A DNA stretch of 64,000 nt. Source: JANXSG01 sp038203935. GTDB lineage: Bacteria > Armatimonadota > Chthonomonadetes > Chthonomonadales > Chthonomonadaceae. Positions within the stretch are counted from its first letter, which is position 1; each line of letters starts with the position of its first letter. Below the pieces are notes generated by a model. That model worked only from the letters and a program-made list of their open reading frames with translations. It searched no databases and was not told the origin of the DNA. The position numbers and the translations under genes were made by a program. Shown here one piece after another: positions 9,124 through 19,139 of the stretch. The stretch lies in assembly GCA_038203935.1 (NCBI GenBank), contig JBBRDM010000001.1:1-64000 (forward strand), read 5' to 3'.

Positions 9124-9606
9124 TCAGAAATGTACCTCTTGATCACCCCAGCATGTTTGAAGGAAATCGATCTGCGCCGTGTGACCATTGGTGTGCATCC
9201 CTGGCAAATTCATCAGGAACGTCATCGGCATCGACCACCCAAGCCCGGAATCCAATTTAGTTTCGATTGCTTCCGGTGTCACAGAATCCAGCGCGGCAAT
9301 TACTTCATCAGTTCCCTTGCGAAATATACTTTCTATCTCTGTTCGGCTCGTTATTGCGACTTCGGCAGCGTTCCTTTGCGCTAGCCACTCCTCTAGGTTG
9401 TCCATCTCCGGAAGTTTTCCGTCCCGGATCATACGGGCGAAAATTCCTGCATAAAGAGCGGTATGAGCAGCAATTCGAATTGCCGACTTTGCTGTTGGCG
9501 TCGGGGTCCAGGTCAATTTATCATCCGGCACGTATGAAAAGTTCCTCAGGAAATATTCCATCGCCTGCACTGCGCTCTCTTTACAGGAAGTAATCAGACT
9601 ATCCAT
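9124..9606 (-). CDS. DinB-like four-helix protein
   Basis: 160 residues, ATG preceded by aaagga. The features of the DinB/YfiT metal-dependent helical superfamily are present: a helix ending MEYFLRNFSYVPDDKLTWTP, the first His in AHTALYAGIFARMI, and a final HTNGHTAQIDFLQTCWG carrying the C-terminal His pair. These His residues bind a divalent metal in the family. Members often act as thiol-dependent transferases or are stress-induced, but the substrate here cannot be deduced. It stands alone between two repeat copies. Confidence 0.85.
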   Translation of the reverse strand: MDSLITSCKESAVQAMEYFLRNFSYVPDDKLTWTPTPTAKSAIRIAAHTALYAGIFARMIRDGKLPEMDNLEEWLAQRNAAEVAITSRTEIESIFRKGTDEVIAALDSVTPEAIETKLDSGLGWSMPMTFLMNLPGMHTNGHTAQIDFLQTCWGDQEVHF

Positions 9607-9649
9607 CTTTGTAAATCCTTTCTAACTTATTACGATTTTGATATCGGCA

Positions 9650-9921
9650 GACGCACCTCACCTCAACTACAATTGCCCTCATCCCCCGCCCCCCTTCTCC
9701 CAAAAACAGGAGAAGGGGGAGATTCAACCTCACCCCAACCCCTCTCCTTCCTATTCCCTCGCAAGCTCGGAGGAGAGGGGCGAATGCCTGCCGATTTCCT
9801 CGGCAGACGACGGAGCATCTGCCCTACCGATTCGTTCGTTCCTCGCGGGAGAGGGAGTAAATGCACCTCACCCCGGCCCTCTCCCAGATGCTCGTTCCTC
9901 GCGGGAGAGGGAGTAAATGCA
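9650..9921 (-). repeat. Interspersed GC-rich repeat, copy 3, with a terminal duplication
   Basis: The GC-rich half of the composite repeat, inverted relative to copies 1 and 2. Its right end carries a direct duplication of gttcctcgcgggagaggg, about 55 bp apart (near 9838 and 9893). Opposite strand and orientation compared with 19140-19425, so the Zorya block between them is bracketed by inverted copies. Between 9922 and 10262 there is AT-rich DNA holding the presumed zorA promoter, with no other signal that I can name. Confidence 0.8.
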
Positions 9922-10262
9922 TTAATACAGCCATTTCGCTGTCCCTATTACCTTCATTACAAGCTGCTTCTTAGTTTCCGTGTGCAGGTAAGGTAATCAT
10001 GTTTATAACATTATGGAAATTGCTGTAAATGCCGCCTTTATTAGACCGCTCAGATATTCTGGATGGTCATCTTGTTATACAGTATAACATTCCAGGACCA
10101 CTGACGAATTAAATAGTCATTCACTCGAAAGCAGGATTTGTACGTTCGCTTGTGCCAATGTCACCTGTGCTAGTCTCGTAACCGCACAATTTTCATATGT
10201 TGTAACTTTGTTTGTACCAATTTCATATTGTCTATTCATTCTTCTAAGGATATAAACACTGT

Positions 10263-12263
10263 ATGCAAATCTCTGCGATTTGGGATCATATTCCATCACC
10301 AATTAAAATGGGCTGTATTGGCCTAGTTTGTTTTGCTGTAAGTTTCCTTATTTCAATGTTAAGATCGGCCTGGAGAGTAAATCGAAATTTAAAAAAACTG
10401 CAGGACTTAATCCCGTTCAATATTAGTAATGATACAACTATTGTCTCATCGAAATCAGGACTTGATGATGATAGTCTTGATAAAATTAGAACCTCATGCA
10501 TAGGCCGCCAGGATGCAAGCGCGCTTTGTTGGAATCGGATTGATGAGCATATCGAGGAATATTCGCCCTCTAATAATAAATCAGCATATTTCCTAACTGA
10601 ACCTTTACATGATGTCTTGCCTTTTGATTCCGTAGTTGGAGATAGCTACAATGGATCGTTTTTCGGAACGGTTCCGGGTCTGCTAACCGGGGCGGGTTTG
10701 ACACTAACGTTTGTTGCTATTCTATTTGCTCTATTTGGAGTTCATTATGATAAATCGAACACAGTGAATCCAATCACCGGTATAGATACTCTCATTAATG
10801 GTTTGTCTGGTAAATTTGCTAGTTCTATAATTGCTTTATTTCTAAGTATCGTATTTACATTGTCTGAACGTGCATGCAGTCGCTACCTAAGAAATACCTA
10901 TTACAAAACTTTGGCGAGTATATCACGAACAATACCGTATCTGAGTCCATCTAGAATTTTGCTGGATATTCACAATTATTCTGCAAAACAGGCAGTTTCA
11001 CTCAGCAATCTCAGCAGTGAATTAGTAGATCGCCTGACTAACACGCTGAACAGAGATGTAATTCCCGGTTTAGCGGCAGGAATGTCAAGCGGTGTTGCCA
11101 ATTCTTTAGAGGCTGAGTTTCGCCCCACAATGGAACGTATGGCTGCATCGCTCGACGGACTGCAGACTGCTATTGTACATTTGGAATCTCAAAAACAGGA
11201 TTCCGTTACAGGTGAATTCGAGAGGATGACGCAAGCGCTTGAAACATCCATCACACAGGCGCTAGGTAAGATGGGTGAGCAGTTTCATGGCGCTCTTATG
11301 GGCACTGCGAAAGATGAATTTGGGCAAGCACAAGACTCATTGGAATCTACACGGCTTCTATTAGAACAAATGAGTATTCAATTTTCAGGTATGCAGACAT
11401 CCTTTAGTGCAATTGCCAACAAAGCCGAACAAGTTACATCTGAGCAAATACAATCTGGCAAAGATCAGACCGAAGCTCTTGGCGCAGTAATGAATGGACT
11501 AATGAAGCAGCTTCAGGAGAACGCAGATAAAAACCTCTCAAGCATGCAGTCTCAACTGACCCGGGTAATGACCGATCTCACAGAAAAAGTATCTGGCCTT
11601 TCAGAAGAGCTCATACAATCATCAACAACAATATCGGAACGCACTGAAAAAAATGTGGCGCAAATTATTGAGCAAACAGATACTTGGTCCAAAAGCTCCA
11701 GCGCTCGCCTTGAAACCTTGCTTGCACAAATTGAAGATCGAAGCCAGGATTTCAAAGAAGCGAGCATCGCTTTGCTGGAAGCTAAGACATTCATGAGTAA
11801 CCTCCTCGCACAAAATGCGACAGCGCTTTCGCAAATGGCATCTGCTAGTAATGATGTTAAAACGTATAGTACCGGGCTCGCGGGGCATACAGAAGGGCTT
11901 AAAGAGATAGGAAAGAATCACCTTGCAGTTTCGATAAACTTAAGAGATATGGCAGGAAAACTTAGAGACGAATCCATGCGTCATGAACAGTTGCTCCAAA
12001 AATATGATATATCTGTCAGCCGGTCTAGTCAAATATTTAATACTTTGGACGAATCTATAGCGAAGATTATGGCGGCGACGAGCACTGGCTTATCGGATTA
12101 CAACAGCAAAGTGGAAGACAATTTTAACAGCATAGTAGAGATAGCAGATAAGCTTGTTCCCAAGGCGGCAAATCTCTTGAGTGAACAGATTAGTGAGTTT
12201 GGTGGTCGGCTTGAAGATTTAGGTGACGCGATAAATAAATCATTGGAGCGTACTCGTGGATGA
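10263..12263 (+). CDS. zorA: Zorya ZorA, MotA/TolQ/ExbB-like motor protein
   Basis: 666 residues. Three membrane segments are visible (about 16-35, 137-164 and 184-206). The second and third hold the MotA/ExbB core (TVPGLLTGAGLTLTFVAI and FASSIIALFLSIVFTL). The rest (about 270-660) is a long helical, Gln/Glu/Ser-rich tail predicted to extend into the cytoplasm, as known for ZorA. In Zorya, ZorA and ZorB form a proton-driven peptidoglycan-anchored motor that senses phage attack at the envelope. The gene is first in a tight operon: zorB starts 8 nt before its stop. Base composition is much more AT-rich than the flanking genes, consistent with transfer. Confidence 0.9.
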   Translation: MQISAIWDHIPSPIKMGCIGLVCFAVSFLISMLRSAWRVNRNLKKLQDLIPFNISNDTTIVSSKSGLDDDSLDKIRTSCIGRQDASALCWNRIDEHIEEYSPSNNKSAYFLTEPLHDVLPFDSVVGDSYNGSFFGTVPGLLTGAGLTLTFVAILFALFGVHYDKSNTVNPITGIDTLINGLSGKFASSIIALFLSIVFTLSERACSRYLRNTYYKTLASISRTIPYLSPSRILLDIHNYSAKQAVSLSNLSSELVDRLTNTLNRDVIPGLAAGMSSGVANSLEAEFRPTMERMAASLDGLQTAIVHLESQKQDSVTGEFERMTQALETSITQALGKMGEQFHGALMGTAKDEFGQAQDSLESTRLLLEQMSIQFSGMQTSFSAIANKAEQVTSEQIQSGKDQTEALGAVMNGLMKQLQENADKNLSSMQSQLTRVMTDLTEKVSGLSEELIQSSTTISERTEKNVAQIIEQTDTWSKSSSARLETLLAQIEDRSQDFKEASIALLEAKTFMSNLLAQNATALSQMASASNDVKTYSTGLAGHTEGLKEIGKNHLAVSINLRDMAGKLRDESMRHEQLLQKYDISVSRSSQIFNTLDESIAKIMAATSTGLSDYNSKVEDNFNSIVEIADKLVPKAANLLSEQISEFGGRLEDLGDAINKSLERTRG

Positions 12264-12915
12264 ACACTCTGGTTCCGACCATCTGAGCAGCTCCCTCACT
12301 GACCTGATGACCTCATTAATGGTTATATTCATTTTGCTGCTTCTTGTGTTCGTTAGCAATACGGCTGCTAAGGATGCTGTACTGACAGACGTTCTGTTAG
12401 CAAAATTAAAACACGATCTACAACCGCAAGGATTTAACGAGAAATCGATTCGCCCCGATCCCAAGGATCGAAATGCGATACTTGTGATTGTCCCAGGAAA
12501 ATTGATGAATTTTGACATACAAAAATCAGATATTAAGCCTGAGGGGAAAAGATTTATTTGGAACTATATTCCTGCGATTGCGGATGTACTTTACAGCCCC
12601 GAGTTCAGGGAGAATATTGATTCCGTGGTGGTAGAGGGGCATACGGACTCGCGTCGCTGGGGCAAAACGCAAGAAGAAAGCCAAAACAACAATCTAAGAC
12701 TAAGTCAGGATCGTTCTATGGCGGTTGTTAAGGAGTCTTTAGCAAGTTTACATGCTGCGCCGAAGTACCGAAAGTATTTCCTTGAAAAGCTATCTGCCAC
12801 TGGAAGAGGGGAACAGGATCCCGAGAAAACTGATAGTGAGAGTCGCCGAGTGATTTTTCGAATTCGTGTAAAGGCTCGCGATGAAGACCAAATCCGAACC
12901 AGGATTTTGAAGTGA
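12256..12915 (+). CDS. zorB: Zorya ZorB, MotB/OmpA-like stator protein
   Basis: 219 residues with one N-terminal membrane helix (about 14-35: LTDLMTSLMVIFILLLLVF). Asp16 at its start corresponds to the proton-carrying Asp of MotB/TolR-type proteins (inference from position). A C-terminal OmpA-like peptidoglycan-binding domain has VVVEGHTDSRRWG (from about 124) and NNLRLSQDRSMAV (about 146-158). It overlaps zorA by 8 nt and zorC by 4 nt. It would anchor the ZorA ring to the cell wall. Confidence 0.92.
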   Translation: MDEHSGSDHLSSSLTDLMTSLMVIFILLLLVFVSNTAAKDAVLTDVLLAKLKHDLQPQGFNEKSIRPDPKDRNAILVIVPGKLMNFDIQKSDIKPEGKRFIWNYIPAIADVLYSPEFRENIDSVVVEGHTDSRRWGKTQEESQNNNLRLSQDRSMAVVKESLASLHAAPKYRKYFLEKLSATGRGEQDPEKTDSESRRVIFRIRVKARDEDQIRTRILK

Positions 12916-14285
12916 AAGTCGAACAAGCGCTAGAGGACATGAGACTCGATAGGAGCGCCCTGAATGAAGCAAGGCTTTTCCATAAGTCGGATGTTAATCT
13001 ATTGCTCGGTCGACTGCGCAAAACCATTGATATTCTCAACAAGAAGGTCGAAATTACTTCCTTTCCCAAGCCGCCAGTAGATGCGGAGAAGGTTTGGGAA
13101 AAGTGGGAATCCACTGGTTATGATTTGGCTTCGCTAGATGGAAGAGAGTTAAGGACGATTTGTGTCGATCCAGGAACAGCTGTTCGACCAAAGTTAGTTC
13201 AAGCCCTTATGACCAATCAAACAGCATTCAAACGCAACAGCACTTTATTTGGCTTCGTGAACGCATATTTTGCAGGATGGCGAACATTCCCTTCAGCAGA
13301 GTTATTAGAAAAGTTGATTGTAGAATTGATTGGAGCTAAACGTAAAACAAGTCATAGCATAATAATTTCTGCATGGACAGAGAATATAGCACTTTTTACA
13401 CCGTCCGCGGATAACTATATCGCAGATAAAATGGTGCGTGAGCGGATTAGCGTTGCAAAATTGTGTGAAAAGTTGTTCGTAAGTCCCACTTCTTACCTTG
13501 CGAATCGGGCTGCTGACCATGCCTTCATACTAGCGATTAAATCAGCAATTGCCTGGGCACGCACACGGAACGAAGCAGAGACTGTTGCTGAGATAGAATG
13601 GATTGCTCAAAATCTATCTGGAACATCGATAAGTCCCGGAGCTTTCCGAGAAGGAGTGGGAATACTCATACTCAGTGATGTGACAGATAAATATGATGGC
13701 GTTAAGAAGTCTATCGCTCATATAGTTAATTTGGACTCCAGGCTTGGAGATCCTCGCTTGGCAGCAACGCAGGCTAACTGGCGTAACATGCCACCCGGTT
13801 CAAGACAGACTGTACTTTCCTGGATGGTTAAGGAAACAATCGAATTCTTCTTTAATACTCTTGTTCCTAAAAATGACGAAAATCGTAGGCGCGCTGATTT
13901 CTGGCTTACATATGCAAAGCGCCCCGGCAATATTAAGGATTTTCAGGTGGCAATTTGTGATGGAGATAAATATAAACTTAGAGGCCAGCAAAACAAGAAT
14001 ATTGAATACGCAACAATGGTAGGAGCCAAAACAAGTGCCTTCATGATGCTGTTTGAAGGTGTCGGCGGTCAGCAATATGTGATTATAGAGTTTAGTGTAA
14101 CTGGGAATGCTGCATATATATACGACAAAACGAAATTCGAATCAAATGGCGATAATTTACGATACACATTATTTGATATAAGATCGTTAAAACGGATGAA
14201 TGATGCGAGGGATCGTATTATTCACAGTGGTGATTGGGAATATGGTGCCGGAAGTTCGCTCTATGAACTCGGGATTCGACGATAA
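12912..14285 (+). CDS. zorC: Zorya ZorC, EH-signature protein
   Basis: 457 residues, cytosolic, no membrane segment. The C-terminal 130 residues carry the EH-signature pattern: YATMVGAKTSAFMMLFEG, then IEFSVTGNAAYIYD and finally IIHSGDWEYGAG. This domain defines ZorC of type I Zorya. In the characterised systems ZorC binds DNA and cooperates with ZorD. Overlaps with zorB (4 nt) and the 2-nt gap to zorD show one operon. The N-terminal 300 residues are helical and without a named domain. Confidence 0.9.
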   Translation: MKVEQALEDMRLDRSALNEARLFHKSDVNLLLGRLRKTIDILNKKVEITSFPKPPVDAEKVWEKWESTGYDLASLDGRELRTICVDPGTAVRPKLVQALMTNQTAFKRNSTLFGFVNAYFAGWRTFPSAELLEKLIVELIGAKRKTSHSIIISAWTENIALFTPSADNYIADKMVRERISVAKLCEKLFVSPTSYLANRAADHAFILAIKSAIAWARTRNEAETVAEIEWIAQNLSGTSISPGAFREGVGILILSDVTDKYDGVKKSIAHIVNLDSRLGDPRLAATQANWRNMPPGSRQTVLSWMVKETIEFFFNTLVPKNDENRRRADFWLTYAKRPGNIKDFQVAICDGDKYKLRGQQNKNIEYATMVGAKTSAFMMLFEGVGGQQYVIIEFSVTGNAAYIYDKTKFESNGDNLRYTLFDIRSLKRMNDARDRIIHSGDWEYGAGSSLYELGIRR

Positions 14286-14287
14286 TT

Positions 14288-17086
14288 ATGCTGCTGAAAG
14301 AATTTGGAAAAAAAGTATTCATTGAGGCTGAGAAGATCGGTTTAAGTGTGCGCAGTGTAGTCCAATTCGACTGGACAATGCGTGAAACTTGGCCACAGGA
14401 TGCTTTAGGCACCAATGATGGAATACGATTATCATTTGATGTAACGATGCTCCTGGAGATGGGACTGGCTGAGTTAAACGGAGATATGGTAATTATTCCC
14501 TATACTAATTTCCCTGAAATTCGTTCAGAAGATTTTCAGATAATCACGGCCTTCACAAAACCTTGTCCGTTTTTATTAAATATAGATCGCATCAGTGATA
14601 TCGGCTATAAAGACTTCGCATATAGATACAGATTCATCAGTGGATCACAAGCTGTCCCATTAACACGGTATGGCTATTATGTAACTCGGACTGCCACTGG
14701 CGAGATTTGGCACCTCGATGATTCGATGTTTTCTATCCTTGATGCAATGGATGAATTCAACCATCTTAAACCAGAAGAAAAAAATTCTCAGGAGAGTTGG
14801 CTGACTTTTGCAAAGGTGAAAAGGCTGTCGAAGGAAGCAAATGCAATCCTCGAAATGACTCTTGAGAAAAACGATGTGATCGTACCCTCATCCATCGGTC
14901 TCGACATGTATGAAGATGCAAATGGGGCATTAAGTTTCGTTCCTAGGTGTAACGAACTTGATGATGCAAAATTCAGAACTGTATTTGAGCGAAATGATAA
15001 TGCCGAAGGATTTTACTCACTTGATCAACAGGATGGTCTGAAAAAATTAAGAGTTGTTTTGACGGATAGGCAGCGAGCTGTTCTGAACCGTATGAAACGA
15101 GTACAACGTGTTACAGGGGCTCAAAAGGAAGCTCTTAAGAAAGATCCTGGTGCAGTATTCGATGGTATTGCTGGAGATGTAGACCTTCCTTATAGCGACC
15201 GCGTTATTGGGATTGGAGAATTTCAGTTCACACCAGTACCTATGCCCGATAGAGATGAAGAAGGTTTTACAAAACTCTGGTCTGATCAAGATACTGATCC
15301 ATCAGAAAAAGACACATCACCCAAAGAATCTGAGGATACCGAAAAGCCAAAGAAATTAACTCTGCTGATTTCTACTCACGATGAAACGGTACCGGAATCA
15401 TTCACGGACGAATCTGAAAATGCCCGGGGGTTTGGACAAAATCAACTTTTTGAGCGTCCGAAATCGCTGAGTGAAAATACTCTATTAAAATCTCACCAGG
15501 AAGACGGAGTTCGCTGGCTGCAGAGATGTGCGCGTATCGAGGATCGCCAGGGCGTCTTATTGGCTGATGATATGGGGCTGGGTAAGACTCTTCAGATATT
15601 ATCTTTTCTTGCCTGGGCAATCGAGTCCGGCCACTTTCCCGATCTTTCTAGTGATCGTCCACCATACCGTCCCATTCTAATCGTTGCACCGTTAATCTTG
15701 CTGGATACTGGTACTTGGGAAAATGAGATTTCTCGATTTTTCGATGATGATGGTTTTGTTTTTGGGGAGCCTTTACCTTTGTATGGTAATGAACTGAAAG
15801 CCTACCGAAGACGTGATGCGGAAGGACGTGAAGAGCATATAGGCAAACCTATTCTGGATCTTGACCGGATTAGAAAGCGCAAAGTCGTCATTACAAATTA
15901 TGAGGCAGTCAGAGATTACGAGTTCAGTTTCGCATATCATCCAGATGGGAAGCCTCTGTGGTCGATAGTTGTTACAGACGAAGCCCAAGAATATAAAACT
16001 CCAAATACGAAAATATCCCATGCAATTAAAGCAATCCGGCCTGATTTTCGTATTGCATGTACGGGTACACCGGTAGAAAATCGCCTGCTTGATCTCTGGA
16101 ATATTTTTGATGCTATACAGCCTGGGCTGCTCGGCGCAGCAAAAGATTTCACCCAAAGATATGAGGCACGATCAGAAAATACTAAAACCGACTCCACCAG
16201 CTCTGATTTGAAAGAGCGGCTTCTGTATCGAAAGCCACATGCATTCTTACTGCGCAGAGGCAAAGAAGAAGTTCTCGATCTACCAAAAAAGATTGAGAAC
16301 AAGATAGCTTGTTCCATGTCGGATTTTGAGGTGGAATGTCATATTGGACTGACTAGTAAGATGAATCCTACTATTCAAACCCGAAACAAACTCGATTTGC
16401 TGCAGCAATTTGCGAGACTGTACCAACACCCAGCATTACTGCAGGATGCTGATGCGGACGCCTCTGGAGTAGATGATCTGCTGAAACAATCTTCAAAGTT
16501 ATCCAAATTGATTGAGGTGCTTCACAAAATAAAGAACAAGAATGAAAAAGCTATTATTTTCTGTCGTCATAAAGCTATGCAGCGAGTATTGGTGAAGGTG
16601 ATATCTTCTGAATTCAGGAAAAATATACGCATTATTAACGGCGATACTCCACGCGCTGTTTCCTTGCGTAAGAGTGGAGTAGAGACGCGCAACAATATCC
16701 TTGAAGATTACAAAAAAGGCACGGGGTTTGATGTTCTGATATTATCTCCATTTGTAGCCGGAGTCGGTCTTACCATCGTAGAGGCAAATCATGTGATTCA
16801 CTATGGCAGATGGTGGAATCCTGCCGTGGAAGCTCAAGCGACAGACAGAGCATATCGTATCGGTCAGACCAGAGAGGTCCATGTATACTTCTTTATTAAT
16901 GAGGACAAATCGAATAGAATCGGATCAACTTTTGACCAGCTCCTAGATAATCTCATGGAAAGAAAGAAAGATTTAGCGAGAAGTGCGTTCCAAACTGACG
17001 AGTTCTTGCTTCCGCGAGAGGAAGAACAACAAATTGGTATGGAAGTTTACTCGCGTCTTAACGAAGGTGCTAATAAAGTTTTATAG
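14288..17086 (+). CDS. zorD: Zorya ZorD, SNF2-like helicase/nuclease effector
   Basis: 932 residues. The N-terminal 400 residues are family-specific. The SNF2 motor follows: Walker A in ADDMGLGKTLQ (about 424-434), a DEAQ box in VVTDEAQEYK (about 561-570), the TGTPVENRLLDLWN motif III region, and a C-terminal helicase lobe ending GVGLTIVEAN and ATDRAYRIGQ. Type I ZorD degrades or processes phage DNA in concert with ZorC. The presence of an EH-signature ZorC plus a SNF2 ZorD makes this type I and not type II (which has ZorE). Its stop overlaps the stop of the converging BTAD gene by 6 nt. Confidence 0.92.
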   Translation: MLLKEFGKKVFIEAEKIGLSVRSVVQFDWTMRETWPQDALGTNDGIRLSFDVTMLLEMGLAELNGDMVIIPYTNFPEIRSEDFQIITAFTKPCPFLLNIDRISDIGYKDFAYRYRFISGSQAVPLTRYGYYVTRTATGEIWHLDDSMFSILDAMDEFNHLKPEEKNSQESWLTFAKVKRLSKEANAILEMTLEKNDVIVPSSIGLDMYEDANGALSFVPRCNELDDAKFRTVFERNDNAEGFYSLDQQDGLKKLRVVLTDRQRAVLNRMKRVQRVTGAQKEALKKDPGAVFDGIAGDVDLPYSDRVIGIGEFQFTPVPMPDRDEEGFTKLWSDQDTDPSEKDTSPKESEDTEKPKKLTLLISTHDETVPESFTDESENARGFGQNQLFERPKSLSENTLLKSHQEDGVRWLQRCARIEDRQGVLLADDMGLGKTLQILSFLAWAIESGHFPDLSSDRPPYRPILIVAPLILLDTGTWENEISRFFDDDGFVFGEPLPLYGNELKAYRRRDAEGREEHIGKPILDLDRIRKRKVVITNYEAVRDYEFSFAYHPDGKPLWSIVVTDEAQEYKTPNTKISHAIKAIRPDFRIACTGTPVENRLLDLWNIFDAIQPGLLGAAKDFTQRYEARSENTKTDSTSSDLKERLLYRKPHAFLLRRGKEEVLDLPKKIENKIACSMSDFEVECHIGLTSKMNPTIQTRNKLDLLQQFARLYQHPALLQDADADASGVDDLLKQSSKLSKLIEVLHKIKNKNEKAIIFCRHKAMQRVLVKVISSEFRKNIRIINGDTPRAVSLRKSGVETRNNILEDYKKGTGFDVLILSPFVAGVGLTIVEANHVIHYGRWWNPAVEAQATDRAYRIGQTREVHVYFFINEDKSNRIGSTFDQLLDNLMERKKDLARSAFQTDEFLLPREEEQQIGMEVYSRLNEGANKVL

Positions 17087-18901
17087 CAGACGATTCGCTA
17101 AATAGGTTTCATAGACACGGCAGCGCATACGAGTCTGGTGGTCGGGGGTGGCGGCGAGGATGCCGGCGCTGAACAGGCGATAGTAACTCACCTCCGTTGG
17201 CAGAATTTTTCCCTGGAGCACGGTGCGAAGCAGGTCGGTCAGATCGGGGTCTTGTACAACGGAGCGATATAACTGATTCAGGTGACTGCCATAGAGGCCG
17301 TCTTCCCGGGTTGCCTGCGCCTCAATTTGCGCGATATTCAGACCTTCTGCAGCCATCACATCCAGGCCGCGGCGCACCAGATAAGGATGGCCGCCCACCA
17401 GCTCTTGAAACCGGCTAATCTGCGCTTCATCCTTTAGAGGGCTGCCATAACGCAAGTTGAGATCCGCTGCTTGATCCCTTGTGAAATCCTCTACGATCAT
17501 GCGCGTTCCGACATTGAAAGGCGACTGGTTCAGGTCAGTGATAAACAGATGTGCCTCCGTCGCATAAGACAGGGCCAGAGTCAAGCGAGACCACGAGCCA
17601 GTCGGGTCCATAGAGCGGCGGTCATGCCAGGATCGGAAGAGAGCGAACACCTCATTGCGGAACTCACAGGCGAACAGCCTGTCCACCTCGTCCAGCGCCC
17701 AGACAAGCGGCCGTTCCAGTTTATCCAGTATTTCACGGCGCAGGTAGCGGTCCAGGTTCGTATTAGCGGCGCGGTTTGAATTCCAGCTGTCTTCGGGGAG
17801 CACATCCAGATCAAGCTGATCCGTCAGTTCTCCCATAAGCGTGCGGTATAAAGCCTCGCGCGATTCAAGCACTGCTGCATCCAGCGCATTGACATTCGTG
17901 TAGGCAACGACCGCCCCCATAGACCGCGCCGCCTCCATACCGCGAACAATCAATGAAGTCTTGCCCGTCTGCCGAGTCCCTTTCACCAATATCACACTGT
18001 GCCGATTGGCTATTGCTGTGTTCAGCCGCGCATCCGCAGGGCGCGGAATGTAGAAAGGAGAATCCAGCGGGACTGCACCTCCGGCAGTCTCCAGTAAAAT
18101 AGGCTTTGGCGGAGCGGGGAGGACCATATCGGCTGCTCGAATATTTTGAGAAGAGGCGCTGCCATCTTGAACACCCGAGCGGATCTGACGATATAGCTCC
18201 ACCGTTTCCGGGGAAGGAGAGGTGTTCATTTCGCGGTGGAGCAGCAGGCGCAGCTCGCGATATATCTGTGTTGCTTCCGCAAGCTCGCCGGAGGCCGCGT
18301 ATACCTGCATCAAGCTGCGATACGCTCCTTCACGCAGGGTATCCACAGTAATCACCTGGCGCAAATACCCTGCCGCAGTGGAGAAATCTCCTTGATTTAC
18401 GCAGTTCTCGGCCAGCCGCTCCAGCGCTGCCAGATAAGAGAACTCCCGATCTCGGCGCGCAGGGAATATCCACTCTTCAAGGCAGCCTTCCAGCAGCGGA
18501 CCGCGATAAAGCGCCACCGCTTTGCGCCAGAATTCGGGTTCCTGACGGGCCGAGGCTTCATCAAAGGCAACTAAATCGATATCAGCGCCAACGATATTCA
18601 GGCGCAGGGTGTGCCGTGTCGGAGATTCTATACGAAACGCTTCGGTGCCAAGCCCCTGCCTGAGATGAGAGAGAGTCTGCCTTAAATTATAGAGGGCCTT
18701 CTCCTGGTCACTATCTGGCCAGAGAAGCCCGGCGAGATACTCCCTTTCTATTTCACGATCGTGCCAGAGCGCCAGCAGCGCCAGCAGATAAGCTCCTTTA
18801 CGCGAGGGCAAAGGCGGCAGTCGCAGCCCGTTCACGCTTATGGACAGCGGCCCAAAGAGCTCGATTTTAAATTTTGGCGATTCTGCGCATACTTCACCCA
18901 A
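17081..18901 (-). CDS. SARP/BTAD-type regulator fused to an AAA-like ATPase domain
   Basis: 606 residues from a TTG start at 18899-18901 preceded by a strong gaaggagat site. Order: a winged-helix DNA-binding part (about 10-105), a bacterial transcriptional activation (BTAD) TPR domain (about 110-240) and an AAA domain. The AAA domain has Walker A GTRQTGKTSL (about 308-317) and Walker B LVWALDEVDRLF (399-410). The AAA part is of the AAA_35 type, also present in the 19414-21717 gene. It converges on zorD with a 6-nt overlap of the stops. A signal-responsive transcriptional regulator is likely. Whether it belongs to Zorya is unknown. Composition is GC-rich, unlike the Zorya genes. Confidence 0.85.
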   Translation of the reverse strand: MGEVCAESPKFKIELFGPLSISVNGLRLPPLPSRKGAYLLALLALWHDREIEREYLAGLLWPDSDQEKALYNLRQTLSHLRQGLGTEAFRIESPTRHTLRLNIVGADIDLVAFDEASARQEPEFWRKAVALYRGPLLEGCLEEWIFPARRDREFSYLAALERLAENCVNQGDFSTAAGYLRQVITVDTLREGAYRSLMQVYAASGELAEATQIYRELRLLLHREMNTSPSPETVELYRQIRSGVQDGSASSQNIRAADMVLPAPPKPILLETAGGAVPLDSPFYIPRPADARLNTAIANRHSVILVKGTRQTGKTSLIVRGMEAARSMGAVVAYTNVNALDAAVLESREALYRTLMGELTDQLDLDVLPEDSWNSNRAANTNLDRYLRREILDKLERPLVWALDEVDRLFACEFRNEVFALFRSWHDRRSMDPTGSWSRLTLALSYATEAHLFITDLNQSPFNVGTRMIVEDFTRDQAADLNLRYGSPLKDEAQISRFQELVGGHPYLVRRGLDVMAAEGLNIAQIEAQATREDGLYGSHLNQLYRSVVQDPDLTDLLRTVLQGKILPTEVSYYRLFSAGILAATPDHQTRMRCRVYETYLANRLL

Positions 18902-19139
18902 ATGATCGAATCTCCTTCTCTGCTGCCTTGATACAGCAGAATATTCCCTCCCTCATGACGTACTTCCTGCCGAGTCGGCTTCATACCATCTGTTGTGAAA
19001 CGCAATTCTATCCGATCTATAGACGTTCTCATATACGCTTGCTCTGCATACTGTCAGGACAGATACAGTGCGGTGTGCTGTTTTCACAATAATTCTGTGC
19101 CGCAGGAGATTATTTCTCAGCCGCCGAACTTGCTGACAG

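Noticed and set aside
9638..9916. Open frames through the GC-rich repeat (LTPTPLLP-type products)
   Set aside because: The same product appears at each repeat copy in several frames; it is the repeat translated, not a gene.
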